A DNA stretch of 54,209 bases from positions 1 through 54,209 of the forward strand of contig JAGSGY010000032.1 of assembly GCA_023954855.1 (NCBI GenBank). Direction: 5' to 3'. Source of the stretch: Pseudomonadota bacterium (GTDB lineage: Bacteria > Myxococcota_A > UBA796 > GCA-2862545). Position numbers and translations under genes: made by a program. This document shows, piece after piece, positions 1-7,832 of the stretch (position 1 is the first letter of the stretch; the number at the start of each line of letters is the position of its first letter). The notes under the pieces were generated by a model that was given only the letters and a program-made list of their open reading frames with translations, was not told the origin of the DNA and searched no databases.

Positions 1-1
1 C

Positions 2-3000
2 CCGGTCGACGCTGGTGGCGGCGGCGGCGGTGGTGGCGGTGCGCCGGCATCCGAGAAGACCCCAGCGGCACCCGTGGCTCTCGAAGGCAGCGACGCCAAG
101 GGCGTGGTCGACAACTTCGCATCGCTCGGCGCGTCGAGCCAGGCCGTGGCCTTCCCCGATCTCGGCACGACGGCCGACACGAAGGCCAAAGAGGCCGAGA
201 CCACTTTCCAAGAGGCGCTCCCCGACTTCACCGTCGAGATGAGCGGTGAAGACAGCGGCGAGACGAGCACCGATGTGGCGCCTGTCGCCGCGAGCTCGGC
301 AGCCGGTCAGGACAGCCCCCAGGCGGCTCCCGAGCCGGTCATCGAAGAGACCCAGCAGCTCGGCTCGTTCCAGACGGGCTTCTCGTCCTCGCAGGCACTC
401 TCGGGCTTTGGCGAAGGCGAAGAGGCCGACACCGCCGGAAACGCTCGCGCGATTGGCTCGTCGATCTCGTCGATGCCGACCAGCGACGGCAGCATCAGCA
501 CCTCGGCAGGCGTGCGGCCGTCCGTGCCCCTACAAGGTGAGTCCGATCCGCAGCGCGTGGCTGACGGTGCGAGCACCGCATTCCAAGAGTCGAGCACCGG
601 CCTGCAGGCCGCGCACACCGCGATCAGCGAGAGCCCGGGCGCCGAGCTCGTACAGCCCCTGGCGCTCAGCGAGACCCGTGGCGCCGAGAACCTCGCCGCC
701 ATCACCGTCGCCCCTACGGCACCCGTCACCGACATGGCCGCCTACGTCGACCTCGGTCTCTCCGAGGATGTGAAGGGCGCGTTTGACGAGCTCGCAGCCC
801 CCGAGCTCGACGCGAGCGTCGCCGACATGCAGAGCCAGGTCGACACGGCCAGTGCCGAGCGCGATGTGGGTCGCGACGCCGCACTCGCCGATGCGAATGC
901 CGAGCAGACGCGCTTGATGGACGAGGCGCACGCCGACCAGACCGCCGCAGTCGCCGAGCAGCGCGCCGCGATCAGCTCCGAGCGCCAGAGCACCATGGCC
1001 CAGCAGGCCGCCGCCGTGGCCGACATTCAGGGCGAGATCGACGTCGAGCGCCAGTCGCAGATGACCGGCATCGACAGCCGCGTCACCCAAGAGCGCGGCA
1101 AGATCGACGCCGAGTTCGCCAAGGGTGAGCGCGACGCCGCCTCCGAGGTCACCAAGGGTGAGCAAGACGCCGAGCGCAAGCGCCGCGAGTCTGAGCGCGA
1201 GAGCGAGAACCGCTCGTGGTGGGAGCAGGCTTGCGACTTCGTCGCCGACGCCCTCGCTTCGCTTGCCGACGCCATCGGCGGCATCTTCGACGCCGTTCGC
1301 AACGCCGTCAGCGCCATCATCGACGCCGTCAAGGACTTCGCCGAGTCGGTCATCGCTGCCGCCGTGCAGTGGATTAACGAGCAGATCGCCGCCTTCGGGG
1401 CGTGGCTAAACGAGAAGATACAAGGCCTGCTCGGCGACATCTTCCCCGAGCTCGCCGACGCGTTGTGCGCGTTCGTCGACGGCGCCGTCAAGCTGGCCCA
1501 GGACGCTGTCAGCGCCATTGGCGATGCGATGCTCGCCGGTCTGACCGCCATGCTCGATGCCTTCGAGGGCGCGCTCAACGCCGTCCTCAACGTCATGCAG
1601 GCCGCCATGAGTGCGGCGCTCGCCATGGCCACCGCGCTGATCACCGGCGACTGGATGGCCTTCCTGATGATGGCGATCGAGGCTGCCCTGCAGCTCGCCG
1701 GCATCTCGCCCGACCAGTTCTACGGCTTCATCGGCCGCGCCGAAGACACCATCCAGGCCATCCTCGATGACCCGGGCAGCTTCATCGGCAATGTCATCGA
1801 CGCCGTCGGCCAGGGCTTCAGCCAGTTCGCCGACAACTTCCTCACCCATCTGCAGACCGGCTTTGTCGAGTGGCTGACCGGACAGGCGGGCGATGCGGGC
1901 ATCACCATGCCGAGCGAGCTCAACCTCGCCGGCATCTTCGACATCGTGCTTCAGGTCATGGGCCTGACCCCCGAGCGCATCCGCGAGAAGGCCGCCGAGT
2001 ACATCGGCGAAGAGAACGTCGCGATGATCGAGCACGTCTGGGGCTTCGTCGACGCGGCGATCACCAACGGCCTCGCCGGACTCTGGGAGCACGTCCAGGG
2101 CTACATGAGCGGTCTGTGGGACATGGTCATCGGGGCCATCCAGGACTGGCTGATGGAGCGCATCATCATGGCGGCGGTCACCCGTCTTGCCACGATGTTC
2201 AACCCGGTCGGCGCCATCGTCAACGCGCTGATCACCGCGTGGAACCTGTACACCTTCCTCACCGAGCAGATCAGTCGGATCTGGGGTGTCGTGACGGCGG
2301 TGGTCGACACCATCGGCGACATCGTGGCCGGCAACCTCTCGGGTGCGGCGAACATGGTCGAGGGCGCACTCGCGGACCTCGTCCCCGTAGCGATCAGCCT
2401 GCTCGCGAACCTGCTCGGCCTCGGCGGCATCGGCGAGAAGGTGCGCGAAGTCATCGAGGGTATCCAAGAGACGGTCTGGAACGCCATCGACAGCGTGGTC
2501 GAGAGTGTGAAGGGCATGTTCTCGGGTGGGTCGGGCACCGACACCGACACCGAGTCGTCCGAAGAGACGGCGGAAGGAGACTTCGACGGCCAGGTGGGTG
2601 AGCGAAAGACCTTCTCTGCCGGCGACGAAGGCCACACCTTGTGGGTCGAGACCGACGGTGCGAACGCCAACGTCATGGTCGCATCCACGCCAATGACGGT
2701 ACCTGATCGCCTGACGAATTGGGAGGGCCGCATCGGCCAGCAGCCCAGCTCGGAAGAGGGGCAGGGTGGTCCCTCTGACGAGGCCCAGGCGCGCACGCTG
2801 TTGAGCAGTGCGCGGACCCAATCTGGCGTGGTCGAGACCGAAGCCGAAGAGACGGTCGCAAGCGAGGGTGTCGAGCAGTCTGCCAACGACACTCAGACCG
2901 AGCAGGCCGAGAATACGCTGGTCCCGACGCTTCGCTCGCTGTTCGAGCTGTACCAGGACGACGCACCGGACCTGATGGAGCGGGCGACGACCGAGGGTGG

Positions 3001-4837
3001 AACGGCCCTTGCGAAGTACAATGCCGTGGTGGCCGACCCGGCGGCTCAGGGCAAGCTCACCGACTTTGAAGCAGGGGTCATGGGACGTCTGGCTGGCGGT
3101 GGCTCGGTGTACGACGCGATGAAGGCCGAGGTGGCCTCGTCTGCGAGCTACATCTGCCAGGGTCCCCAGGTTCCCGCGAGCGAGATCACCGCAAACGGCG
3201 GCGTGTCGCGCGTGGTCGACCTGCCGGCGATCTTCAACTACCACATGCCCGCCACCGTGAAGACGATGTTCGGGGACAACTCGGACGCGTTCTCGGCCGC
3301 CGTCAATGCGAATCTGTTCGACCCGAACCCGCACATGACGGGCCAGATGCGCGGCCAACTCGCAGAAGCGTGGTGGTTCGCCCGCGAGAGCGCGCCTTCC
3401 TACAAGTTGGCGGAGTTGATCGATGAGCTCGCCATTAACGAGAGCCCTCAGTACGAGAAGGGCGCCGTTCGTTTCGACTTCACCCCAGCCGACGCGATGG
3501 GTGGGTTGAGCCTGCACAAGCCCACCGCATACGACGGCATGCCCTTCACCCAGTACGCTGCGAACCCCGGCGGCGCTTGGGGTGTCACCGAGGGTGGCGT
3601 GCTCGAGGCCGTTGCGCCAGCGATTGATATCGCCAAGGCGACGAACCGCACCACGGTTGCCGGAAGCGCGGATCTGGCCCCAGTGATGCAGATGCTGTCG
3701 ACGCGGTTTGCGGCGGGCGGTTTCAGCATCGAAAACGTGCACGACCGAGCCCGTCCCGCGGTCGAAGCCGCGATCGCGGCTAAGTTGCCTCAGCTCTTCC
3801 CCGTGATGGATGCCACGGCCGCCAAGGCGATTATCGCCGCGGACTCGACGGTCAACGACATGCTCCTTCGTCCGCTGGGGTCGTCGGCCTTCGGTCAGTA
3901 TGTCGAGGGTTCACAGGCGGTACCCCAGGCGACCGCGGCGCTGGCTCAGGTCGGTCTGACCACGACGCAGCTCGGGTCCGACGCTGCGACGTGGGTGGGC
4001 CGCCGAAAGGGTCAGTTCACCCAGGGCACCCCCGCCTACCAGGCTTCCAAGACCGCACTGAATGAAGAGCTGTGGGACAAGGGCAAGGAGGGCGATGCGA
4101 ACGCCGCGATGCTGGCGCTCTTCGTTGCAAAACTGACCGAGACCAAGGCGCTGCACGACAAGTACCGTCCCATGAATCTGAAGCGTGAGACCCTTCCCAA
4201 CGGTGACGTGAAGATCACCTACGATGGGTTTGGCGGAGCCAAGTTCGAGGTCATCGAGAGCTCGGACGGCATGGTCTCGTCGATCACGGGCACGGGTCTG
4301 ACACTCAAGGGAACCCAGGAAGAAGATGTCTCGAATCGAGGCAACACGACCAGCACGGGCAATCGGCGGGCGCGCAACCAGGGACAGAACTCCAGCCACC
4401 TCGTGCCGGACCGCCTGCGCGGGTCTGGCTACAAGGCCGGTGCGAACCTGATTACGACGAGCCGCCACTTCAATGTGCCGGTCATGTCGAACATCGAGGA
4501 CGACATCTGCGAGGAATACGGCCGTGTCGGTGCGGAGTCGGTGACCCTGACGGTGTCGGTGGAATGGGATGAACTCAGGTCTGATGACGTCGTCGACGAT
4601 TTGGTCGATCACGCGGCAAGTCAGGCTGCCGCCGAAATCACAGATCCGGCTGAGCTCGCAGCTCTCCGGACGGAAATCGAGGCGAACTTGGCGCAGTATG
4701 CGACACAGAACAGCGTGAATCTCAAGCGGGTGGCGAACTGCATCTACCGCGCTACCTTCGATGTCCCAGAGGGACGTGAGGCGCCCGAGGTGTTCGAGGA
4801 CGAAACGGACATGGACTTCTGGCTAGGGATGTCATGA
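2..4837 (+). CDS. eCIS-associated polymorphic toxin, C-terminal nuclease-like tip (5' partial)
   Basis: The frame is open to the left edge (Gly-rich stretch at about nt 14-40), so the start is upstream and the first GTG (74) is not the start. About 1,611 residues are visible. Order: Ser/Glu/Ala-rich disordered part; charged coiled coil (about nt 800-1215); long amphipathic helical block (about 1220-2530); mixed region; C-terminal tip. The helical block, including NPVGAIVNALITAWN and LLANLLGLGGIGEKV, closely resembles the block I know from DUF4157 toxins of extracellular contractile injection systems; the DUF4157 domain itself would lie upstream and is not seen. The tip carries S-H-L-V-P-D-R with a candidate catalytic His (nt 4397-4399) and a downstream Asn (4445-4447), spaced as in DNA/RNA non-specific endonucleases of polymorphic toxins. 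The stop overlaps the next start by 4 bp (ATGA). Family confident; nuclease activity inferred. Confidence 0.82.
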   Translation, partial: PVDAGGGGGGGGGAPASEKTPAAPVALEGSDAKGVVDNFASLGASSQAVAFPDLGTTADTKAKEAETTFQEALPDFTVEMSGEDSGETSTDVAPVAASSAAGQDSPQAAPEPVIEETQQLGSFQTGFSSSQALSGFGEGEEADTAGNARAIGSSISSMPTSDGSISTSAGVRPSVPLQGESDPQRVADGASTAFQESSTGLQAAHTAISESPGAELVQPLALSETRGAENLAAITVAPTAPVTDMAAYVDLGLSEDVKGAFDELAAPELDASVADMQSQVDTASAERDVGRDAALADANAEQTRLMDEAHADQTAAVAEQRAAISSERQSTMAQQAAAVADIQGEIDVERQSQMTGIDSRVTQERGKIDAEFAKGERDAASEVTKGEQDAERKRRESERESENRSWWEQACDFVADALASLADAIGGIFDAVRNAVSAIIDAVKDFAESVIAAAVQWINEQIAAFGAWLNEKIQGLLGDIFPELADALCAFVDGAVKLAQDAVSAIGDAMLAGLTAMLDAFEGALNAVLNVMQAAMSAALAMATALITGDWMAFLMMAIEAALQLAGISPDQFYGFIGRAEDTIQAILDDPGSFIGNVIDAVGQGFSQFADNFLTHLQTGFVEWLTGQAGDAGITMPSELNLAGIFDIVLQVMGLTPERIREKAAEYIGEENVAMIEHVWGFVDAAITNGLAGLWEHVQGYMSGLWDMVIGAIQDWLMERIIMAAVTRLATMFNPVGAIVNALITAWNLYTFLTEQISRIWGVVTAVVDTIGDIVAGNLSGAANMVEGALADLVPVAISLLANLLGLGGIGEKVREVIEGIQETVWNAIDSVVESVKGMFSGGSGTDTDTESSEETAEGDFDGQVGERKTFSAGDEGHTLWVETDGANANVMVASTPMTVPDRLTNWEGRIGQQPSSEEGQGGPSDEAQARTLLSSARTQSGVVETEAEETVASEGVEQSANDTQTEQAENTLVPTLRSLFELYQDDAPDLMERATTEGGTALAKYNAVVADPAAQGKLTDFEAGVMGRLAGGGSVYDAMKAEVASSASYICQGPQVPASEITANGGVSRVVDLPAIFNYHMPATVKTMFGDNSDAFSAAVNANLFDPNPHMTGQMRGQLAEAWWFARESAPSYKLAELIDELAINESPQYEKGAVRFDFTPADAMGGLSLHKPTAYDGMPFTQYAANPGGAWGVTEGGVLEAVAPAIDIAKATNRTTVAGSADLAPVMQMLSTRFAAGGFSIENVHDRARPAVEAAIAAKLPQLFPVMDATAAKAIIAADSTVNDMLLRPLGSSAFGQYVEGSQAVPQATAALAQVGLTTTQLGSDAATWVGRRKGQFTQGTPAYQASKTALNEELWDKGKEGDANAAMLALFVAKLTETKALHDKYRPMNLKRETLPNGDVKITYDGFGGAKFEVIESSDGMVSSITGTGLTLKGTQEEDVSNRGNTTSTGNRRARNQGQNSSHLVPDRLRGSGYKAGANLITTSRHFNVPVMSNIEDDICEEYGRVGAESVTLTVSVEWDELRSDDVVDDLVDHAASQAAAEITDPAELAALRTEIEANLAQYATQNSVNLKRVANCIYRATFDVPEGREAPEVFEDETDMDFWLGMS

Positions 4838-5406
4838 CAGCGGTAAAAGTTCGGCGTTTTGCTGAGACGTTCTGCGATGCCGAGAATGAAGTTTGGCGAA
4901 AGGTCTTCACGGAGCGCGACCACCGTGCACTGCGGAAGATCATCCGCGGACTGGGTCGCTTCTATGCTGGTGGGATCGACATCCAGATCAAGCGCGGCCG
5001 CAAGCCAGATTCCTGGTTCGAGGAGGACGCACCGGGCTTCCTTGAGCGAGTGGTCAAGAGGGAACTTCGGGGATTTCGTGCGGCCGAGAACGAGTTTGTT
5101 CTCTATACGTCTTCAGCTGGACGAAACGGGCGCGCAGGGACCCTGAGTTGGCGGCTATCTGGGCGGATCACTGGCGAGTCCTTGGTGATTGTCGGTTTGT
5201 GCCGTGCGTGTCCGACTTGTGGCGGCGTTGGCCATGCTGCGGGCTCGACCTGTGGGGAGTGCTCCGGCGATCGTTGGAAGCACACTCAGGGCTTACAACT
5301 CGATGCGGAGTCAGAGTTGAGCCAGGCGCCCTTTGAGGTCGTGAGTGTTCCCACCGATGAAGTGTCGCTGCCTCTGTTTGCACATCTGGAGAGCGGCGGG
5401 CTGTAA
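4834..5406 (+). CDS. Probable immunity protein 1 for the upstream nuclease toxin
   Basis: 190 residues, starting inside the toxin stop codon (ATGA overlap), the usual translational coupling of a toxin-immunity pair. No signal peptide or membrane segment, so it should act in the cytoplasm on the nuclease tip. A CPTC...CGEC cysteine set near residues 127-145 looks like a small zinc ribbon and is followed by RWKHTQG. A clear paralogue lies at 5572-6141, keeping the cysteines and RWKHTQG. I do not recognise a named immunity family; the role is inferred from position and from the duplication. Confidence 0.72.
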   Translation: MTAVKVRRFAETFCDAENEVWRKVFTERDHRALRKIIRGLGRFYAGGIDIQIKRGRKPDSWFEEDAPGFLERVVKRELRGFRAAENEFVLYTSSAGRNGRAGTLSWRLSGRITGESLVIVGLCRACPTCGGVGHAAGSTCGECSGDRWKHTQGLQLDAESELSQAPFEVVSVPTDEVSLPLFAHLESGGL

Positions 5407-5407
5407 A

Positions 5408-5575
5408 CTGCGGCGAGATTCAGCAGTTGGAATACCAAGCGTAGCGAACTACGCCGCCTCCAACAGTCCGAATTTGAAGCGAGTTGCAAACTGCCACTAC
5501 ACGGCCACCTACAAGGTGCCCGAGGGCGAGGCAGAGCCCTCCGCATACGAGGATGATACGGAGATGGACGGATGA
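5408..5575 (+). pseudogene. Orphan toxin tip: broken second copy of the toxin C-terminus
   Basis: Translated in the frame starting at 5408, this stretch repeats the end of the large toxin: NLKRVANC is identical, followed by Y-x-A-T, VPEG, E-D-x-T-x-M-D. By eye about 23 of 36 residues match the toxin's last 40. There is no start codon, ribosome site or upstream toxin body, so it is a remnant of a displaced toxin tip. It still ends in the ATGA overlap with the next immunity gene, copying the 4834-4837 junction. This is how polymorphic toxins store alternative C-terminal cassettes. Only the last 40-55 residues survive, without the His motif. Confidence 0.75.
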
Positions 5576-6141
5576 ACGAAGCGGATTTGAAGGAGTTTTC
5601 GAGCTCCTTCAGCGTCACTGAACGGAAGGTTTGGGACTCGAACTTCAGTAGTCGAGACGACATGACGCATATGATGACCAGCATGGCGCTCGTAAAGCTC
5701 TATGCCAAAGGCATCGACGCACTCATCAAGCGTCCGCCCTCTCCGCCTGACGGTTGGTTTGATAGCTATGCAACTGAGCAGGGCGCCAAGCTGGTCACGC
5801 GTGAGGTCTTTGCCGTTGCGGCGTTCGACGACGGTGGATTGATCTATGCAAGCGCTGCTGGGCCGAACGCGGTGCGCGGGCGTCTGGCGTGGCGCCTGTT
5901 GGTTCGGGATACTCCGAAAGGTCGGCGTGTCGTGGGCATGGCGCGCGCCTGTCCGACTTGCCAAGTGGCTGGGACTCACTCGGGAGCAGCGTGCGGCGCG
6001 TGTGGGGGCGTGAGATGGAAACACACCCAAGGCCAAGACGTTACCGCTGGGACGGAGCGTGGTGCCCTTGAGATCGTTGTGGAGCCCTCAGCCGACGCCT
6101 CGCGCGCGTTGTGGTCATACCTGGAAGCGGGCGGCCACTAG
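5572..6141 (+). CDS. Probable immunity protein 2, paralogue of immunity 1
   Basis: 189 residues, paralogous to the protein at 4834-5406 over its whole length. Shared marks are F-x-x-x-F near the start, KGID-x-x-IKR, GWF/SWF, ARACPTC or CRACPTC, the second CGAC pair and RWKHTQG. It overlaps the broken toxin tip by 4 bp, so it probably protects against the nuclease variant from which that remnant derives. Keeping a second immunity gene after its toxin is lost would guard against kin carrying the old tip. Cytoplasmic, no signal peptide. Specificity is inferred. Confidence 0.7.
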   Translation: MNEADLKEFSSSFSVTERKVWDSNFSSRDDMTHMMTSMALVKLYAKGIDALIKRPPSPPDGWFDSYATEQGAKLVTREVFAVAAFDDGGLIYASAAGPNAVRGRLAWRLLVRDTPKGRRVVGMARACPTCQVAGTHSGAACGACGGVRWKHTQGQDVTAGTERGALEIVVEPSADASRALWSYLEAGGH

Positions 6142-6273
6142 CCCATCGGAGCTGAGTACGGTCGATCGGTTGGCTCCGTCGGAGAGGCCAATCAGGCCTA
6201 GGCATCGTGGAATCCGAACGGATGGCGCCAGCTCGGCTCGCTGCTGGCATACTGTCGAAGCCCCCAGGATGCC

Positions 6274-7047
6274 ATGGACCTGCCCGATCTGAGTCGCCCC
6301 TCCGCCACGGCGTGGAATGCTTTGTGCGCCCATCTGGATGCGCTCGATGGTCGCGATCTGGACATCGCGATGGACGTGGCTGGCGAGCAGCTTGAGAGCT
6401 GGCCCTGGAAGCTTCGCAATGCGCCGTGGCCGTGGCGGAGCGCCCTGCTAGAGGGGCGGTCGAACCCAAGGCTGCGCCTGGTCCGTCGCCTCGACCTCGG
6501 CGGGCGGCCCTTGGGAGATGCCGGGCTGGCCAAGCTGGTTGCGAACCCGATGCTCGGGCTCATGCACAAACTTCGGCTGCCGCACACTCAGGTGTCCGAT
6601 GAAGGAGCGAAGGCGCTGGCCCAATCGATCCATGTCGACTGGCTCGAAGAGCTCGACTTGTCCGGCAACCAAATCACCGGCGTTGGAGCCACTGCCTTGG
6701 CATCCTCGGAACTCTCCCGATCGCTCGCGCGCCTTGACCTGTCGGGCAACCCGGTCGGCGATGCGGGTGCAGCGGCGGTCTCGCGGATGGTCGGGCTGGA
6801 GTCACTCGCCCTGCGTGAGTGTGGGATCGGCTCCGCGGGTGCCGGTGCTATTGCGGCCCACGCAGGGCTCACCGAGCTCGAGCTGTCCGAGAATACCGTT
6901 GGGTCAGAAGGTGCTCAGCTCCTCGCCGAGGGCTGTCCGAAGCTCAACGCGCTGTATCTTGTCGACGCCGGCTTGGATGTTGCCGGAGTGACCGCGCTTG
7001 CGGCACGCACATGGGAAGAGCTCGACTTGTCGGGCAACGGAGGATGA
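6274..7047 (+). CDS. Leucine-rich repeat protein (ribonuclease-inhibitor type)
   Basis: 257 residues. After a 70-residue head with several Trp, five to six repeats of about 28 residues follow the pattern L-x-x-L-x-L-S-x-N-x-(I/V)-G-x-x-G-A-x-A-L (for example ELDLSGNQITGVGATAL). This is the ribonuclease-inhibitor type of LRR, a curved protein-binding scaffold. No signal peptide. It follows the toxin/immunity array by 130 bp in the same direction and is separated by 1 bp from the next gene (7049), so those two form an operon. Similar short LRR genes occur beside immunity genes of polymorphic toxins, but binding partner and role are unknown. Confidence 0.7.
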   Translation: MDLPDLSRPSATAWNALCAHLDALDGRDLDIAMDVAGEQLESWPWKLRNAPWPWRSALLEGRSNPRLRLVRRLDLGGRPLGDAGLAKLVANPMLGLMHKLRLPHTQVSDEGAKALAQSIHVDWLEELDLSGNQITGVGATALASSELSRSLARLDLSGNPVGDAGAAAVSRMVGLESLALRECGIGSAGAGAIAAHAGLTELELSENTVGSEGAQLLAEGCPKLNALYLVDAGLDVAGVTALAARTWEELDLSGNGG

Positions 7048-7048
7048 C

Positions 7049-7699
7049 ATGAGCTTCGTGCGCGATGCCCTTACCGGGAACCAAGCGGTAGACCTCCATC
7101 GCGGCGAGCGTCATGCGCTCGATGGGCTGCTGCGTCTGTACGGGCAAGCGTCCGAGAGTACGCAGAGTCAGTATGAAAACGAGTTCGCGGCCTTACTCAC
7201 CGATGATGATGAGCGAGTTCGCGCCGGTGCGGTCGTGTTCTTCGCGAAGACGCAGCGGGCGGATGCGTACCAGGCCCTTCTTGCCGCATGGTCGCAGCTT
7301 CACCTCTTCGATGGCGTTGCGGATGTCTGGTACCCCGATGGCCGGGACCTTCGGGACCTGCTCGCGGGGGCGCTGTCGCGGCGAACCCTGCACAACCAGC
7401 GTGTCGACGTTCTCGACGTCATGAAGGTAGAGGCGCTGGTGCCGAACCGGGGTCAGAATGTGCTGAGCGGACTGATACCGGGAGATCCGGACTGGGTCCG
7501 CGCGAACTACATCGAGGTGGTCCGGCGCTCGCCCGACGCGCTGGCAGGACTGCTGATGTGGTTGGGCATGCTGGGTGTGCAGCCCGAAGCGGTGATCGGA
7601 CCCGCGGTCGGCCACCTGCCCGAGGCGACGATTCGAAGTGCGATAGCGCTTGCGATTCCGGCAGAGCGCGAGCGGATGGAGGCGATGTTCTTCGCGTAG
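7049..7699 (+). CDS. Alpha-helical repeat protein, possible immunity protein
   Basis: 216 residues. I chose the ATG at 7049, directly behind GGAGG at the end of the LRR gene; the frame is open further upstream but without a better start. The protein looks all-alpha, in HEAT-like pairs (DDDERVRAGAVVFFAK; PDWVRANYIEVVRRSPDALAGLL). It has no signal peptide. In length and style it resembles the gene at 9303-9989, which follows an effector-like gene. Being last in the toxin/immunity run, it may be another immunity protein; no family is recognised and no catalytic motif is seen. Confidence 0.6.
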   Translation: MSFVRDALTGNQAVDLHRGERHALDGLLRLYGQASESTQSQYENEFAALLTDDDERVRAGAVVFFAKTQRADAYQALLAAWSQLHLFDGVADVWYPDGRDLRDLLAGALSRRTLHNQRVDVLDVMKVEALVPNRGQNVLSGLIPGDPDWVRANYIEVVRRSPDALAGLLMWLGMLGVQPEAVIGPAVGHLPEATIRSAIALAIPAERERMEAMFFA

Positions 7700-7736
7700 T
7701 CGCGACCGAATGCCGCTGAAGTCTCGCGTCCAGCCC

Positions 7737-7752
7737 TGTGACCCAGGTCACA
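7737..7752 (+). promoter_or_regulatory. CRP/FNR-family operator-like palindrome
   Basis: TGTGACCCAGGTCACA is a perfect TGTGA-N6-TCACA palindrome, the consensus of CRP-type regulators. It lies 80 bp upstream of the lipoprotein start at 7833. A near copy, TGTGATGCAGGTCACA, lies upstream of the gene at 52386. The match is seen directly; the regulator is inferred. Confidence 0.55.
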
Positions 7753-7832
7753 ATGCCGTCCCGGAGCGGGTGCCAGTGCGCAGAGTGCATAGGACTCTGC
7801 ATCGAGTCTTCACCCACGTCCGCGAGCCCACC

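Noticed and set aside
1406-3742. 778-residue minus-strand frame within the toxin gene
   Set aside because: Arg/His/Gly-rich antisense shadow of the toxin, which has clear family features.
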